Origin: Candidatus Neomicrothrix sp. UBA7884
GTDB taxonomy: Bacteria; Actinomycetota; Acidimicrobiia; Acidimicrobiales; MedAcidi-G1
Assembly (NCBI GenBank): GCA_002501135.1
Contig: DLRQ01000045.1
Span: forward strand, 1-25,262
DNA: 25,262 nucleotides
Direction: 5' to 3'
In this document: positions 1 through 7,018 of the stretch, piece by piece
Layout of the letters: every line of letters begins with the position of its first letter
Numbering within the stretch: position 1 is the stretch's first letter
Made by a program: the position numbers and the translations under genes
The notes under the pieces: generated by a model
What the model saw: the letters and a program-made list of their open reading frames with translations, nothing else
The model's database searches: none
What the model was told of the DNA's origin: nothing

Positions 1-10
1 GTTTTGCCAT
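1..10 (-). CDS. rpsK: 30S ribosomal protein S11, first codons only (partial)
   Basis: The minus strand reads ATG GCA AAA C to the window edge, giving Met-Ala-Lys. The ATG shares its A with the TAA stop of rpsM (TAATG), the same coupling seen elsewhere in this cluster. S11 commonly begins with Met-Ala-Lys and rpsK normally follows rpsM at the head of the alpha operon. The identification rests on position plus three residues; the rest lies outside the window. Confidence 0.55.
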
Positions 11-387
11 TACTTCACTGCCTGCTTCTTGTTGGCGACTGTCTTACGGGGACCCTTACGTGTCCGGGCGTTCGTGTGGGTGCGCTGCCCGCGAACCGGG
101 AGCCCACGACGGTGGCGTAGACCCTGATAGCAGCCGATGTCCATCTTGCGCTTGATGTTCTGGGAGACCTCTCGTCTCAGGTCACCCTCGACCTTGAGCT
201 GCTGGTCGACGAAGGCCCGGATGTGGGTGATCTCCTCGTCAGTGAGGTCCCTTACACGTGTCGACGGGTTGACCCCGGCACCCTCGCACACCAGGCCTGC
301 TGTGGTGCGGCCGATGCCGTGGATGTACGTGAGAGCAATCAACACCCGCTTTTCGCGGGGGACGTCGACGCCGGAAATTCGTGCCAT
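10..387 (-). CDS. rpsM: 30S ribosomal protein S13
   Basis: This 125-residue protein is full length for S13, a 30S head protein that contacts the P-site tRNA and forms bridges with the large subunit. It starts MARISGVDVPREKR, carries the helix-two-turn-helix core around residues 14-60, and ends in the basic tail (GLRHRRGLPVRGQRT near residues 89-103, then Lys/Arg-rich) that reaches toward tRNA. The ATG is preceded by GGGAA at 8 bases. It lies 13 bases downstream of rpmJ and its TAA overlaps the presumed rpsK start by one base, suggesting coupled translation. Nothing is unusual about it. Confidence 0.97.
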   Translation of the reverse strand: MARISGVDVPREKRVLIALTYIHGIGRTTAGLVCEGAGVNPSTRVRDLTDEEITHIRAFVDQQLKVEGDLRREVSQNIKRKMDIGCYQGLRHRRGLPVRGQRTHTNARTRKGPRKTVANKKQAVK

Positions 388-400
388 GTGGTGTGTTCCC

Positions 401-514
401 CTAACCCTGGCGCTGCTTGTGACGCGGGTTGCTGCAGATCACCTGCACGCGACCGTGGCGCCGGATGACCCGGCACTTCTCGCACATCCGCTTTACGCTT
501 GTTCGGACCTTCAT
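401..514 (-). CDS. rpmJ: 50S ribosomal protein L36
   Basis: This 37-residue reading frame encodes L36, the smallest 50S protein, which binds 23S rRNA near the base of the L7/L12 stalk. It begins MKVRTSVKRMCEKC and ends NPRHKQRQG. Cys11, Cys14, Cys27 and His32 form the zinc ribbon, so this is the zinc-binding (C+) version. It sits between infA and rpsM, its usual place. The bases before the ATG show only GAG, a weak ribosome binding site, so translation may depend on the upstream infA-rpmJ stem-loop or on coupling. Confidence 0.95.
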   Translation of the reverse strand: MKVRTSVKRMCEKCRVIRRHGRVQVICSNPRHKQRQG

Positions 515-539
515 AGTCTGCTCATTCGATCTTCGTGTA

Positions 540-560
540 GGCCGGTTGGATCGACCGGCC
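540..560 (-). repeat. Perfect inverted repeat in the infA-rpmJ spacer
   Basis: GGCCGGT and ACCGGCC arms (7 bp) flank a 7-base loop in the 54-base spacer between infA and rpmJ. No T-run follows on the minus strand, so it is not a classical intrinsic terminator. It could be an RNA-processing, mRNA-stability or attenuation element. The pairing is read directly; the function is inference. Confidence 0.5.
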
Positions 561-568
561 GGTGTTGG

Positions 569-799
569 CTACTTGTAGCGGTAGGTGATGCGACCCCGCT
601 GGAGGTCATAGGGAGTCAACTCAACCTGGACACGATCGCCCGGCAGGATCCGGATGTAGTGCATCCGCATCTTGCCGGAGATATGGGCCAACACGTTGTG
701 GCCGTTCTCCAACTCGACACGGAACATGGCGTTGGGCAACGGCTCCAACACCGTGCCCTCCATCACGATCGCGTCTTCCTTGGACTTCGTCAGGGTCAT
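569..799 (-). CDS. infA: Translation initiation factor IF-1
   Basis: This is a 76-residue S1-fold (OB) protein that occupies the 30S A site during initiation with IF-2 and IF-3. It reads MTLTKSKEDAIVMEGTVLEP, then the hallmark NAMFRVELENGH and HISGKMRMHYIRILPGD blocks, ending RGRITYRYK, which matches the family throughout. The ATG at 799 is chosen because the conserved domain begins right after it and GGGAG lies one base upstream, with more distant purines. The frame stays open to a TTG at 940, but that would add 47 unrelated residues. It has its own candidate promoter, unlike most genes in this run. Confidence 0.96.
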   Translation of the reverse strand: MTLTKSKEDAIVMEGTVLEPLPNAMFRVELENGHNVLAHISGKMRMHYIRILPGDRVQVELTPYDLQRGRITYRYK

Positions 800-822
800 G
801 CTCCCAGTTGTGTTCTTGTGCT

Positions 823-851
823 TTAATACTTCGGTCTGACCGTCTTGAGAA
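823..851 (-). promoter_or_regulatory. Candidate sigma-70-type promoter for infA-rpmJ-rpsM
   Basis: On the minus strand TTCTCA (846-851) and TATTAA (823-828) are separated by 17 bases; each matches the consensus hexamer at 4 of 6 positions. The predicted start would give a leader of about 17 bases. An 11-base dyad, CGGTC-A-GACCG (832-842), lies between the hexamers where a repressor could act. The 201-base adk-infA spacer, by far the largest in the left cluster, makes an internal promoter plausible. Weak, unproven. Confidence 0.35.
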
Positions 852-1000
852 CACCGTTGGCGCACCAGACGATCGAGGTCATTCGTACCCGAATGCCCAC
901 CAGCGACGCGGGCAACTGCCCGGCCGAGGCCGAGGGACAACGCTATCGCAGGCCCCAGAAGGGTCCAACCCGCCGACTCGGCCCAGCCAGAAACTGCCCG

Positions 1001-1573
1001 TCATGTCAGAATCCCGTCGACAATGGTGCACAGCCGGCCAAAGACCTCATCCTCACTACCGAGGCCGTCCACCACCCGCAACAGGCCGCGGTCGTCGAAC
1101 CACGAGAGCAGGGGCGCTGTCTCCGACTCGTAGAGTTCCAGGCGAAGGCGGATCGCCTCCTCGGTGTCGTCGACACGGCCACGCTCCAGCATCCGACCGA
1201 TTGCCACGTCGACCGGTACGTCCAGGTTGAGCGCACCGGCCAGAGGTGTTCCAGCTGAGCCCAGGATGCCCTCGAGCGCCTGGGCCTGAACCGGGGTCCG
1301 TGGAAAGCCGTCGAGAACCACACCGTTTTCGACCACGTCTGGCATCGCCAGCCTCTCGGCCACAATCCCGTTCACAACCTCGTCGGGTACGAGGTTCCCA
1401 GCATCCATAATTATCTGGGCCTTCCGGCCAAGCTCGGTGCCGGCAGCGATAGCGGAGCGCAGCATGTCGCCGGTCGAGACGTGGACCATTCCGTAGGCCT
1501 CTACCAGGCGTACGCACTGGGTGCCCTTGCCGGAGCCCTGGCGGCCCAGGATCACCAGGTGGACTGCAGCCAC
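1001..1573 (-). CDS. adk: Adenylate kinase
   Basis: This enzyme converts ATP plus AMP to two ADP in the cytoplasm. From the GTG at 1573 it has 190 residues. The P-loop reads GRQGSGKGTQ (residues 10-19) instead of the usual GPPGAGKGTQ, followed by the AMP-site STGDMLR, the LDGFPRT motif and GRVDDTEEAIRLRLELY. No long LID or zinc-finger insert lies between the last two, so it is the short-LID form common in actinobacteria. A TTG at 1591 would add six residues; GTG is preferred because GGCGGGA lies about 9 bases upstream and the extra residues do not match the family. It follows secY as usual, but map does not follow it. Confidence 0.93.
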   Translation of the reverse strand: MAAVHLVILGRQGSGKGTQCVRLVEAYGMVHVSTGDMLRSAIAAGTELGRKAQIIMDAGNLVPDEVVNGIVAERLAMPDVVENGVVLDGFPRTPVQAQALEGILGSAGTPLAGALNLDVPVDVAIGRMLERGRVDDTEEAIRLRLELYESETAPLLSWFDDRGLLRVVDGLGSEDEVFGRLCTIVDGILT

Positions 1574-1600
1574 GACGTCAAATCCCGCCAACCACAGGGG

Positions 1601-2932
1601 CTACTTGAGGAAGCCTTCATAGTTCCGCATCGTCAACTGTGAGTCGACCTGCTTCATCGTCTCCAGCGACACGCCTGCAGCGATCAGGATCGAGATGCCG
1701 ACGAACCCGAAACCCGCCGCACCGGCGCCGGAGGAGCCGCCTATCCCGGAACTGGTATCGAGGAACACGTTGATGAGGATCGACGGAATCAGCGCAACCG
1801 CCGCCAGGAAGAGGGCCCCCGGCAGGGTGATGCGGGAAAGGATCTTGGCCAGGTACCGCTCAGTCTGGTAGCCGGGGCGGATTCCGGGAACGAACCCACC
1901 CTGCTTGCGTATCGTGTCGGCCTGCTTGACCGGGTCAAAGGTGATTGCCGTGTAGAAGTACGCGAAACCCACCACCAGCAGGCCGGTGATACTGAAGTAG
2001 AAGACGTTGTCGGGCTGAGCCAGGTTGTCGTCGATCCAGCGTCGAAAGCCATCCCACGGCAGGGCTGCAGCGAGCAGCACAGGCAGGTACAGAACCGATG
2101 AGGCGAAGATGATCGGGATCACACCCGACTGGTTGACCTTGAGAGGGATGTAGGTGTTCTGGCCCCCGTACATGCGGCGACCCACCACGCGCTTGGCGAA
2201 CTGCACCGGGATTCGACGCTGCCCCTGTTCCACGAACACGATCGCAGCGACCAGCCCGATGAGGACAACAAGGACTATTCCCAGCGCAACAGGCCCGTTC
2301 TCGGCATGAATCAGTGATCCCTGCGCCGGGAAGGCGCTGACTATCGAGATCATGATCAGGAGCGACATTCCGTTGCCGATCCCCTTCTGGGTAATCAGCT
2401 CACCCATCCACATGAGCAGGGCGGTACCGGCGGTGAGGGTTAGAACCACCACGCTGACCGTGCCGATGTGGAAGTTGGGAAGCAGGTTCGCACCCGATGA
2501 ACCGCTGATGGAGTTTCCACCGCTGTTAAACAGGAAAGCGAAGCTGGTGGACTGGATTACGGCAATGGCCACCGTCAGGTAACGGGTCCACTGGGTTATC
2601 TTGCGCTGCCCAACAGCCCCCTGCTGCTGCCACTGCTCAATCTTGGGGACGACAACCCCGAGGACCTGCATGATGATCGACGCGGTTATGTATGGCATGA
2701 CGCCGAGGGCGAACACGGCGAACGTGGTGAGGGCGCCACCCGAGAACAACTGAAGAAACGCCAGCACCCCACCCTGATTGGCCCTGTCGCGCAGCAACTG
2801 GACCTGCTCGACGTCGATACCCGGAGCGGGCATGAACGCGCCGATCCGGTAGAGCAGGATCATGAGCAGAGTGAATAGGATCCGCTTGCGCAGATCGGCG
2901 ACCCTGAACATGTTCAGCATGCTGGAAATCAC
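1601..2932 (-). CDS. secY: Preprotein translocase channel subunit SecY
   Basis: SecY forms the protein-conducting channel in the cytoplasmic membrane with SecE and SecG, driven by SecA or the ribosome. The 443 residues are family length and hydropathy fits ten membrane helices. Recognisable parts are the first helix (about residues 18-37, ending MPAPGID), GVMPYITASIIMQ in helix 2, ITQKGIGNGMSLLI, and the cytosolic PEQ-side loop QTERYLAKILSRITLPGA. The GTG at 2932 is chosen because GGGAG lies 5 bases upstream; an ATG at 2920 would be too far from it. It closes the spc operon after rplO, as in most bacteria. Confidence 0.96.
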   Translation of the reverse strand: MISSMLNMFRVADLRKRILFTLLMILLYRIGAFMPAPGIDVEQVQLLRDRANQGGVLAFLQLFSGGALTTFAVFALGVMPYITASIIMQVLGVVVPKIEQWQQQGAVGQRKITQWTRYLTVAIAVIQSTSFAFLFNSGGNSISGSSGANLLPNFHIGTVSVVVLTLTAGTALLMWMGELITQKGIGNGMSLLIMISIVSAFPAQGSLIHAENGPVALGIVLVVLIGLVAAIVFVEQGQRRIPVQFAKRVVGRRMYGGQNTYIPLKVNQSGVIPIIFASSVLYLPVLLAAALPWDGFRRWIDDNLAQPDNVFYFSITGLLVVGFAYFYTAITFDPVKQADTIRKQGGFVPGIRPGYQTERYLAKILSRITLPGALFLAAVALIPSILINVFLDTSSGIGGSSGAGAAGFGFVGISILIAAGVSLETMKQVDSQLTMRNYEGFLK

Positions 2933-2956
2933 GTTGGCTCCCGGTGGTCGGGTGTT

Positions 2957-2974
2957 CCCCGGTTCAGCCCGGGG
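2957..2974 (-). repeat. Stem-loop in the rplO-secY spacer
   Basis: CCCCGG and CCGGGG arms (6 bp) flank a 6-base loop in the 55-base spacer between rplO and secY. No T-run follows, so read-through is expected. It may set the ratio between ribosomal protein and SecY synthesis by affecting RNA stability or SecY initiation, but that is inference. Confidence 0.4.
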
Positions 2975-2987
2975 TGAATGGATGTGG

Positions 2988-3473
2988 TCAGCGGTTCATA
3001 AGGGCGTTGCCGCTTGCAGGCGGCCTCACGGCAAACGGCAGAGGCAGCTTCTCGATGCTCCCACCGGCAGCCACAATCGCCTCCTCGGCGGACGCGGAGA
3101 AAGCGTGGGCCTTCACGTTCACCGCTCGTGTTACCGCGCCCCTGCCCAGAACCTTGACGAGGGACTTCTTGCCGACCAGGCCCTTGGCGAGCAACGTCTC
3201 AGGGGTCACCTCGGTCAGGCCGGACTCCTCGATGGAGTCCAGGTTGATTGCCTGATACTCGACCCTGAACGGGTTCTTGAAGCCACGCAACTTTGGTATC
3301 CGCTGGTGGAGGGGCATCTGCCCACCTTCAAACCCGAGGCGGACCGTGTTACGGGCCCGCTGGCCCTTCATGCCGCGACCAGCGGTCTTGCCGCCCTTTC
3401 CGCCGATTCCACGCGCGACGCGCTTGGCGCGCTTGCGGGACCCCGGCGGCGGTGTCAGATCATGAACCTTCAT
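2988..3473 (-). CDS. rplO: 50S ribosomal protein L15
   Basis: L15 is a late-assembly 50S protein lying deep against domain II of 23S rRNA. The 161 residues are slightly above the common ~146. The N-terminus MKVHDLTPPPGSRKRAKRVA, the glycine-rich GIGGKGGKTAGRGMKGQRAR (about residues 23-43) and FEGGQMPLHQRIPKLRGF are diagnostic. The ATG follows the rpmD stop by one base (TGAGATG), and GAGGAGG inside the last rpmD codons is its ribosome binding site, so translation is probably coupled. It ends in PPASGNALMNR. Confidence 0.97.
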   Translation of the reverse strand: MKVHDLTPPPGSRKRAKRVARGIGGKGGKTAGRGMKGQRARNTVRLGFEGGQMPLHQRIPKLRGFKNPFRVEYQAINLDSIEESGLTEVTPETLLAKGLVGKKSLVKVLGRGAVTRAVNVKAHAFSASAEEAIVAAGGSIEKLPLPFAVRPPASGNALMNR

Positions 3474-3474
3474 C

Positions 3475-3672
3475 TCACTCGACCTCCTCTACCTTGACCA
3501 GGTGTGGGACCCGGGCGATCATGCCCCGGATCTCGCCCCGGTCAGGCAGCACGTTGCTGCGACCGATTCGGCCGAGCCCCAGCGCACGTAGGGTTCCCCT
3601 CTGCTTGGGCTTGGAGCCGATTGCGGAACGAACCTGGGTCACCTTGAGGGTCCCGGAGTCTGGTGCGCTCAT
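3475..3672 (-). CDS. rpmD: 50S ribosomal protein L30
   Basis: This is a 65-residue L30 of the short bacterial type, a peripheral 50S protein absent from some bacteria. The core LKVTQVRSAIGSKPKQRGTL, then LGLGRIGRSNVLPD and GMIARVPHLVKVEEVE, match the family over their whole length. Its ATG overlaps the TGA of rpsE (ATGA) and GAGGAGGT in the final rpsE codons provides the ribosome binding site. Its own last codons (VEEVE) in turn encode the site for rplO. Confidence 0.96.
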   Translation of the reverse strand: MSAPDSGTLKVTQVRSAIGSKPKQRGTLRALGLGRIGRSNVLPDRGEIRGMIARVPHLVKVEEVE

Positions 3673-4262
3673 GCCGAGACCTCCTCGTCAACCTCGTCGA
3701 CGGCCGGGCCGTCGATGCCCGCCTCGGTGCGGCGGTAGGCGGTGAGCAGTGCCGCAGGAACGAACTCCTCGGGATCGAGGCCCCGGAGGCGTGCGATCTC
3801 GTCGGGCCTACGAAGCGACTTGAGACCGTTGATGGTGGCCCTGGCAACGTTGATGTGGTTGGAGGATCCCATCGACTTGCAGAGGATGTCGTGAACGCCG
3901 GCCTCTTCAAGGATTGCCCTGGCGGCGCCACCGGCAATCACGCCGGTTCCCGGGGCAGCGGGCTTGAGCATTACACGCCCACCACCCATAACACCGAGTA
4001 CCGGATGGATGATCGTGGAACCTGTCAACGCCACCTCGAACAGGTTCCGCTTGGCCTCTTCGGTGCCCTTTTGAATAGCGAGGGGCACCTCCTTGGCCTT
4101 TCCGTACCCGAGACCGACCCGGCCCGCGCCGTCACCGATGACCACGAGGGCGGTGAACGAGAACCGTCGACCACCCTTGACGACCTTGGCGACCCGGTTG
4201 ATGTGGATGACCCGTGACTCCCGAAGTTGTGAGTCGTCGGTTTTGTGCCTCTTTTGTGCCAC
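3669..4262 (-). CDS. rpsE: 30S ribosomal protein S5
   Basis: S5 lies at the mRNA entry side of the 30S subunit with S3 and S4 and affects decoding accuracy. The 197 residues contain the double-stranded RNA-binding-like domain (INRVAKVVKGGRRFSFTALVVIGD, beginning near residue 21), the loop GYGKAKEVPLAI, and the C-terminal GVIAGGAARAILEEAG block. The start is GTG, overlapping the rplR TAG (TAGTG), with GGAG 5 bases upstream. A C-terminal extension of about 30 residues beyond the core is acidic at its end (DEVDEEVSA) and encodes the rpmD ribosome binding site. Confidence 0.97.
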   Translation of the reverse strand: MAQKRHKTDDSQLRESRVIHINRVAKVVKGGRRFSFTALVVIGDGAGRVGLGYGKAKEVPLAIQKGTEEAKRNLFEVALTGSTIIHPVLGVMGGGRVMLKPAAPGTGVIAGGAARAILEEAGVHDILCKSMGSSNHINVARATINGLKSLRRPDEIARLRGLDPEEFVPAALLTAYRRTEAGIDGPAVDEVDEEVSA

Positions 4263-4618
4263 TAGAACTCCAGTCCTGCATCGCGGGCGGCATCGGCCAG
4301 AGCCGCCACCCGTCCGTGGTACCGGTAACCGCCCCGGTCGAATACAACCATTTCGATTCCGGCCGTGCGTGCCCGTTCGGCAACGACCTTTCCCACCTCG
4401 GTTGCCGCAGCCATACCGGTGGACCCATCGGCGACCCCGGCCTGCTGGCTGGAAGCCGACGCCAGGGTGGTTCCGGTGTGGTCGTCGATGACCTGTGCCG
4501 AGATGTTCCGGCTAGACCGGAACACAGCGAGGCGCGGTCGGGAAGCGGTGCCGCGAACGGCCTTGCGCACCCGACGGTGCCGGCGAATGCGTCCGGTGCG
4601 TCGATCGATGGCGCTCAC
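4262..4618 (-). CDS. rplR: 50S ribosomal protein L18
   Basis: L18 binds 5S rRNA with L5 and L25-type proteins and anchors it to the 50S central protuberance. The 118 residues start with a basic arm (RRTGRIRRHRRVRKAVRGT) and continue with RPRLAVFRSSRNISAQVIDD, the characteristic 5S-binding fold, ending AALADAARDAGLEF. It begins with GTG, overlapping the rplF TGA (GTGA). Its TAG overlaps the GTG of rpsE by one base. Confidence 0.96.
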   Translation of the reverse strand: MSAIDRRTGRIRRHRRVRKAVRGTASRPRLAVFRSSRNISAQVIDDHTGTTLASASSQQAGVADGSTGMAAATEVGKVVAERARTAGIEMVVFDRGGYRYHGRVAALADAARDAGLEF

Positions 4619-5154
4619 TTGGCCGCCTTTCCGGCCTTGCGGGCCACGTGTTCTCCGAGGTACCGGACTCCCTTGCCCTTGTATGGCTCAGGCTTGCGGT
4701 AGGAGCGGATGACAGCGGCCATCTGGCCCACCGCCTGCTTGTCGACCCCGGACACGATGATTCTCGTGGGTTCCGGGACGTCGAAGGTGACGCCCTCGGG
4801 GGCCTTTACGTTGACCGGGTGGCTGAATCCCAACTGCAGCTCAAGTGCGTCGGCGCCCTTGGCCACGGCCCGGTAACCGACACCGACGATCTGGAGTTCA
4901 CGGCTGAACCCCTCTGATACGCCCAGCACCATGTTGTTCACGAGGGACCTGGCCAGGCCGTGCAATGCCCGGTTCTTGCGCTCATCGTCGGGGCGCTCAA
5001 GCACGATCGTGTCGCCGTCCTTGCGGACGCTGATATCGCCCGGGACGGTCATGTCGATGCTGCCCTTCGGGCCCGTCACCTCGACATGCTGACCGTCGAG
5101 GGTGACCTCGACGCCGGACGGAACGGTTATTGGAGCCTTGCCGACTCTGGACAT
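4615..5154 (-). CDS. rplF: 50S ribosomal protein L6
   Basis: L6 sits near the factor-binding site by the sarcin-ricin loop and is made of two similar alpha/beta domains. The 179 residues are family length. It begins MSRVGKAPITVPSGVEVTLD and ends with the second-domain signature PEPYKGKGVRYLGEHVARKAGK. GGGGAGGAA lies just upstream of the ATG and is the strongest ribosome binding site in the spc part. It follows rpsH by 12 bases and its TGA overlaps the rplR GTG. Confidence 0.97.
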   Translation of the reverse strand: MSRVGKAPITVPSGVEVTLDGQHVEVTGPKGSIDMTVPGDISVRKDGDTIVLERPDDERKNRALHGLARSLVNNMVLGVSEGFSRELQIVGVGYRAVAKGADALELQLGFSHPVNVKAPEGVTFDVPEPTRIIVSGVDKQAVGQMAAVIRSYRKPEPYKGKGVRYLGEHVARKAGKAAK

Positions 5155-5166
5155 GTTGTTCCTCCC

Positions 5167-5571
5167 CTACCAGACGTAGCAGAGCACCTCGCCGCCCATA
5201 TGGCGGCGACGTGCCTCACGGTCGCTCATCAGGCCCTTGCTGGTGCTGATCACGGCAACGCCGAGACCACCCAGGACACGGGGAATCTTGCTGGAGTTGG
5301 CGTATACGCGAAGGCCCGGCTTTGACACACGCTGGACACCGCTGATCACCCGCTCCCGTTCAGAGGAGTACTTCATCTGGATCGTCAACACCTTGCCGGG
5401 TCCGCTGGAGGCATCAGCTACGCCGAAGTCGGCGATGTAGCCCTCGTTCTTGAGGACTCCTGCCAGTGCGACCTTCTGGTTGGAGGACGGCATGTCCAGC
5501 CCGTCGTGCATCGCCTGGTTGGCGTTGCGGATACGGGTGAGCATGTCGGCCACCGGGTCTGTCATCGTCAT
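5167..5571 (-). CDS. rpsH: 30S ribosomal protein S8
   Basis: S8 is a primary 16S rRNA-binding protein of the central domain, and in E. coli it is the translational repressor of the spc operon. The 134 residues begin MTMTDPVADMLTRIRNANQA and end EARRRHMGGEVLCYVW, with the RNA-binding block ISTSKGLMSDREA before it. Of two nearby ATGs (5571 and 5565), the first is chosen because GGGGTGA lies 6 bases upstream. It is 12 bases downstream of rpsZ. Whether autoregulation by S8 exists here cannot be judged from the sequence. Confidence 0.97.
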   Translation of the reverse strand: MTMTDPVADMLTRIRNANQAMHDGLDMPSSNQKVALAGVLKNEGYIADFGVADASSGPGKVLTIQMKYSSERERVISGVQRVSKPGLRVYANSSKIPRVLGGLGVAVISTSKGLMSDREARRRHMGGEVLCYVW

Positions 5572-5583
5572 CTCAGATCACCC

Positions 5584-5769
5584 CTACCAACTGGCCTTAG
5601 TGAGACCAGGAATCTCACCGGCATGGGCCATCGAACGCAGGCATACCCGACACAGGTTGAAGGCCCGGTACACGGAGCGTGGACGCCCACAGCGTCGGCA
5701 CCGCGTGTAGGCGCGGACCTTGAACTTGGGTGTCTTCTGCTGCTTGTTGACGAGTGCTTTCTTTGCCAC
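5584..5769 (-). CDS. rpsZ: 30S ribosomal protein S14, zinc-binding type Z
   Basis: The 61-residue S14 of the 30S head is the short zinc-containing form: Cys24-x2-Cys27 and Cys40-x2-Cys43 make the zinc ribbon. The ends MAKKALVNKQQKTPKFKVRA and GEIPGLTKASW match the family. It starts with GTG overlapping the rplE TAG (TAGTG), with AAGGAGG 7 bases upstream inside rplE. Many actinobacteria carry a second, zinc-free S14 gene elsewhere for zinc starvation; none is in this window. Confidence 0.97.
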   Translation of the reverse strand: MAKKALVNKQQKTPKFKVRAYTRCRRCGRPRSVYRAFNLCRVCLRSMAHAGEIPGLTKASW

Positions 5770-6341
5770 TACTGCCCCTCCTTGCGGAACGGAAATCCGA
5801 ATGCGGCTAGAAGGGCACGGCCCCCAGCGTCATCGGATGCGGATGTCACGATCGTTATGTCCATGCCCCTGGTGCGATCGACGGTGTCGTAGTCGATCTC
5901 AGGAAAAATCAGCTGTTCGGTCACACCGAACGTGTAGTTCCCGTTGCCGTCAAACGACCTCGGGTTGAGACCCCGGAAGTCACGGATGCGGGGAATAGCC
6001 AGGCTGATCAGGCGATCCAGGAACTCATACATACGTGGCCCCCTGAGCGTGACCTTGGCGCCGATCGACTGCCCCTCCCTCAACTTGAAGTTGGAGATGG
6101 AGGTCCGGGCCTTTGTGACCAGGGGCTTTTGTCCGGTAATCAACTCAAGGTCGGCCAGGGCACCGTCGAGCAGCTTCGCCTGCTGGGCGGCATCACCGAC
6201 ACCCATGTTGACGACGATCTTCTTGAGCTTCGGCACCTGCATGATGTTGGCCAGACCCAACTCGGCCTGGAGGGCCGACTGGACCTCCTCGGCGTACAGG
6301 TCGCGGAGTCGGACGGCGGTTGATGTAGTTGTCTCAGCCAT
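5769..6341 (-). CDS. rplE: 50S ribosomal protein L5
   Basis: L5 binds 5S rRNA in the central protuberance and contacts the P-site tRNA. The 190 residues include VPKLKKIVVNMGVGDAA, the ITGQKPLVTKARTSISNFK stretch (about residues 69-87), LRGPRMYEFLDRLI and the C-terminal GMDITIVTSASDDAGGRALL. The ATG overlaps the end of rplX by 8 bases and is preceded by GGGGGTG. A short N-terminal extension (MAETTTSTAVR) precedes the family start. The last codons (RKEGQ) encode the rpsZ ribosome binding site. Confidence 0.97.
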   Translation of the reverse strand: MAETTTSTAVRLRDLYAEEVQSALQAELGLANIMQVPKLKKIVVNMGVGDAAQQAKLLDGALADLELITGQKPLVTKARTSISNFKLREGQSIGAKVTLRGPRMYEFLDRLISLAIPRIRDFRGLNPRSFDGNGNYTFGVTEQLIFPEIDYDTVDRTRGMDITIVTSASDDAGGRALLAAFGFPFRKEGQ

Positions 6342-6648
6342 CGAGGTCCACCCCCGTCCTACGGCAGATCCGGATCTTCACGCCGTCGGCGTCGAAGCGG
6401 TAGCCCACCCTGGTGGGTTCACCGTCGCTGGGGCTGATGATCGCCACGTTGGACACGTGGAGCGGCATGGCCTTGTCGATGATGCCTCCCTGCATGGTGG
6501 CACTGGTTGGCTTCTGGTGACGCTTGGCGATGTTCACGCCCTCAACGATCACCTTTTCCTCTGACGGAAGCGCACGGGTCACCTCTCCCTCGCGGCCCCT
6601 GTCCTTGCCGGCCAGGATCCGGACTGTGTCGCCCTTCTTGATCTTCAT
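6334..6648 (-). CDS. rplX: 50S ribosomal protein L24
   Basis: L24 is an assembly-initiator protein of the 50S subunit located at the peptide tunnel exit. The 104 residues open with the KOW motif (MKIKKGDTVRILAGKDRGRE), followed by VIVEGVNIAKRHQKPT and the C-terminal VGYRFDADGVKIRICRRTG. GGAGGTG inside the last rplN codons is its ribosome binding site, and one base separates the rplN TGA from the ATG (TGAGATG). Confidence 0.97.
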   Translation of the reverse strand: MKIKKGDTVRILAGKDRGREGEVTRALPSEEKVIVEGVNIAKRHQKPTSATMQGGIIDKAMPLHVSNVAIISPSDGEPTRVGYRFDADGVKIRICRRTGVDLDG

Positions 6649-6649
6649 C

Positions 6650-7018
6650 TCAGAGCACCTCCGGCGCCAGGGAGACGATTCGCATGAACTTCCGGTCCCG
6701 CAGCTCGCGACCCACCGGGCCGAAGATGCGGGTTCCGCGCGGCTGGTCCTGTTCGTTGAGAAGCACCGCAGCGTTCTCGTCGAACCTGATGTATGAGCCG
6801 TCGGGACGCCTGCGTTCCTTCTTGGTGCGTACGACCACGCACCTGACGACCTCGCCCTTCTTTACGGCTGCGCCCGGCGTGGCCTCCTTCACCGTGGCAG
6901 TGAACACATCGCCGATGGACGCGTAGCGCCGTTTCGAGCCGCCCAGCACCTTGATGCAGAGCACCTCGCGGGCACCAGAGTTGTCGGCAACCCTGAGTCG
7001 GGTCTCCTGTTGGATCAT
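6650..7018 (-). CDS. rplN: 50S ribosomal protein L14
   Basis: L14 is one of the most conserved ribosomal proteins. It forms an intersubunit bridge and is the docking site for ribosome-silencing factor RsfS. The 122 residues are exactly family length, beginning MIQQETRLRVADNSGAREVL and containing VVRTKKERRRPDGSYIRFDE and GTRIFGPVGRELRD. The ATG directly abuts the TAG of rpsQ. Confidence 0.98.
   Translation of the reverse strand: MIQQETRLRVADNSGAREVLCIKVLGGSKRRYASIGDVFTATVKEATPGAAVKKGEVVRCVVVRTKKERRRPDGSYIRFDENAAVLLNEQDQPRGTRIFGPVGRELRDRKFMRIVSLAPEVL

Noticed and set aside
800..940. N-terminal extension of IF-1 from a TTG at 940
   Set aside because: The extra 47 residues do not resemble IF-1, while the ATG at 799 has a ribosome binding site and starts the conserved domain.
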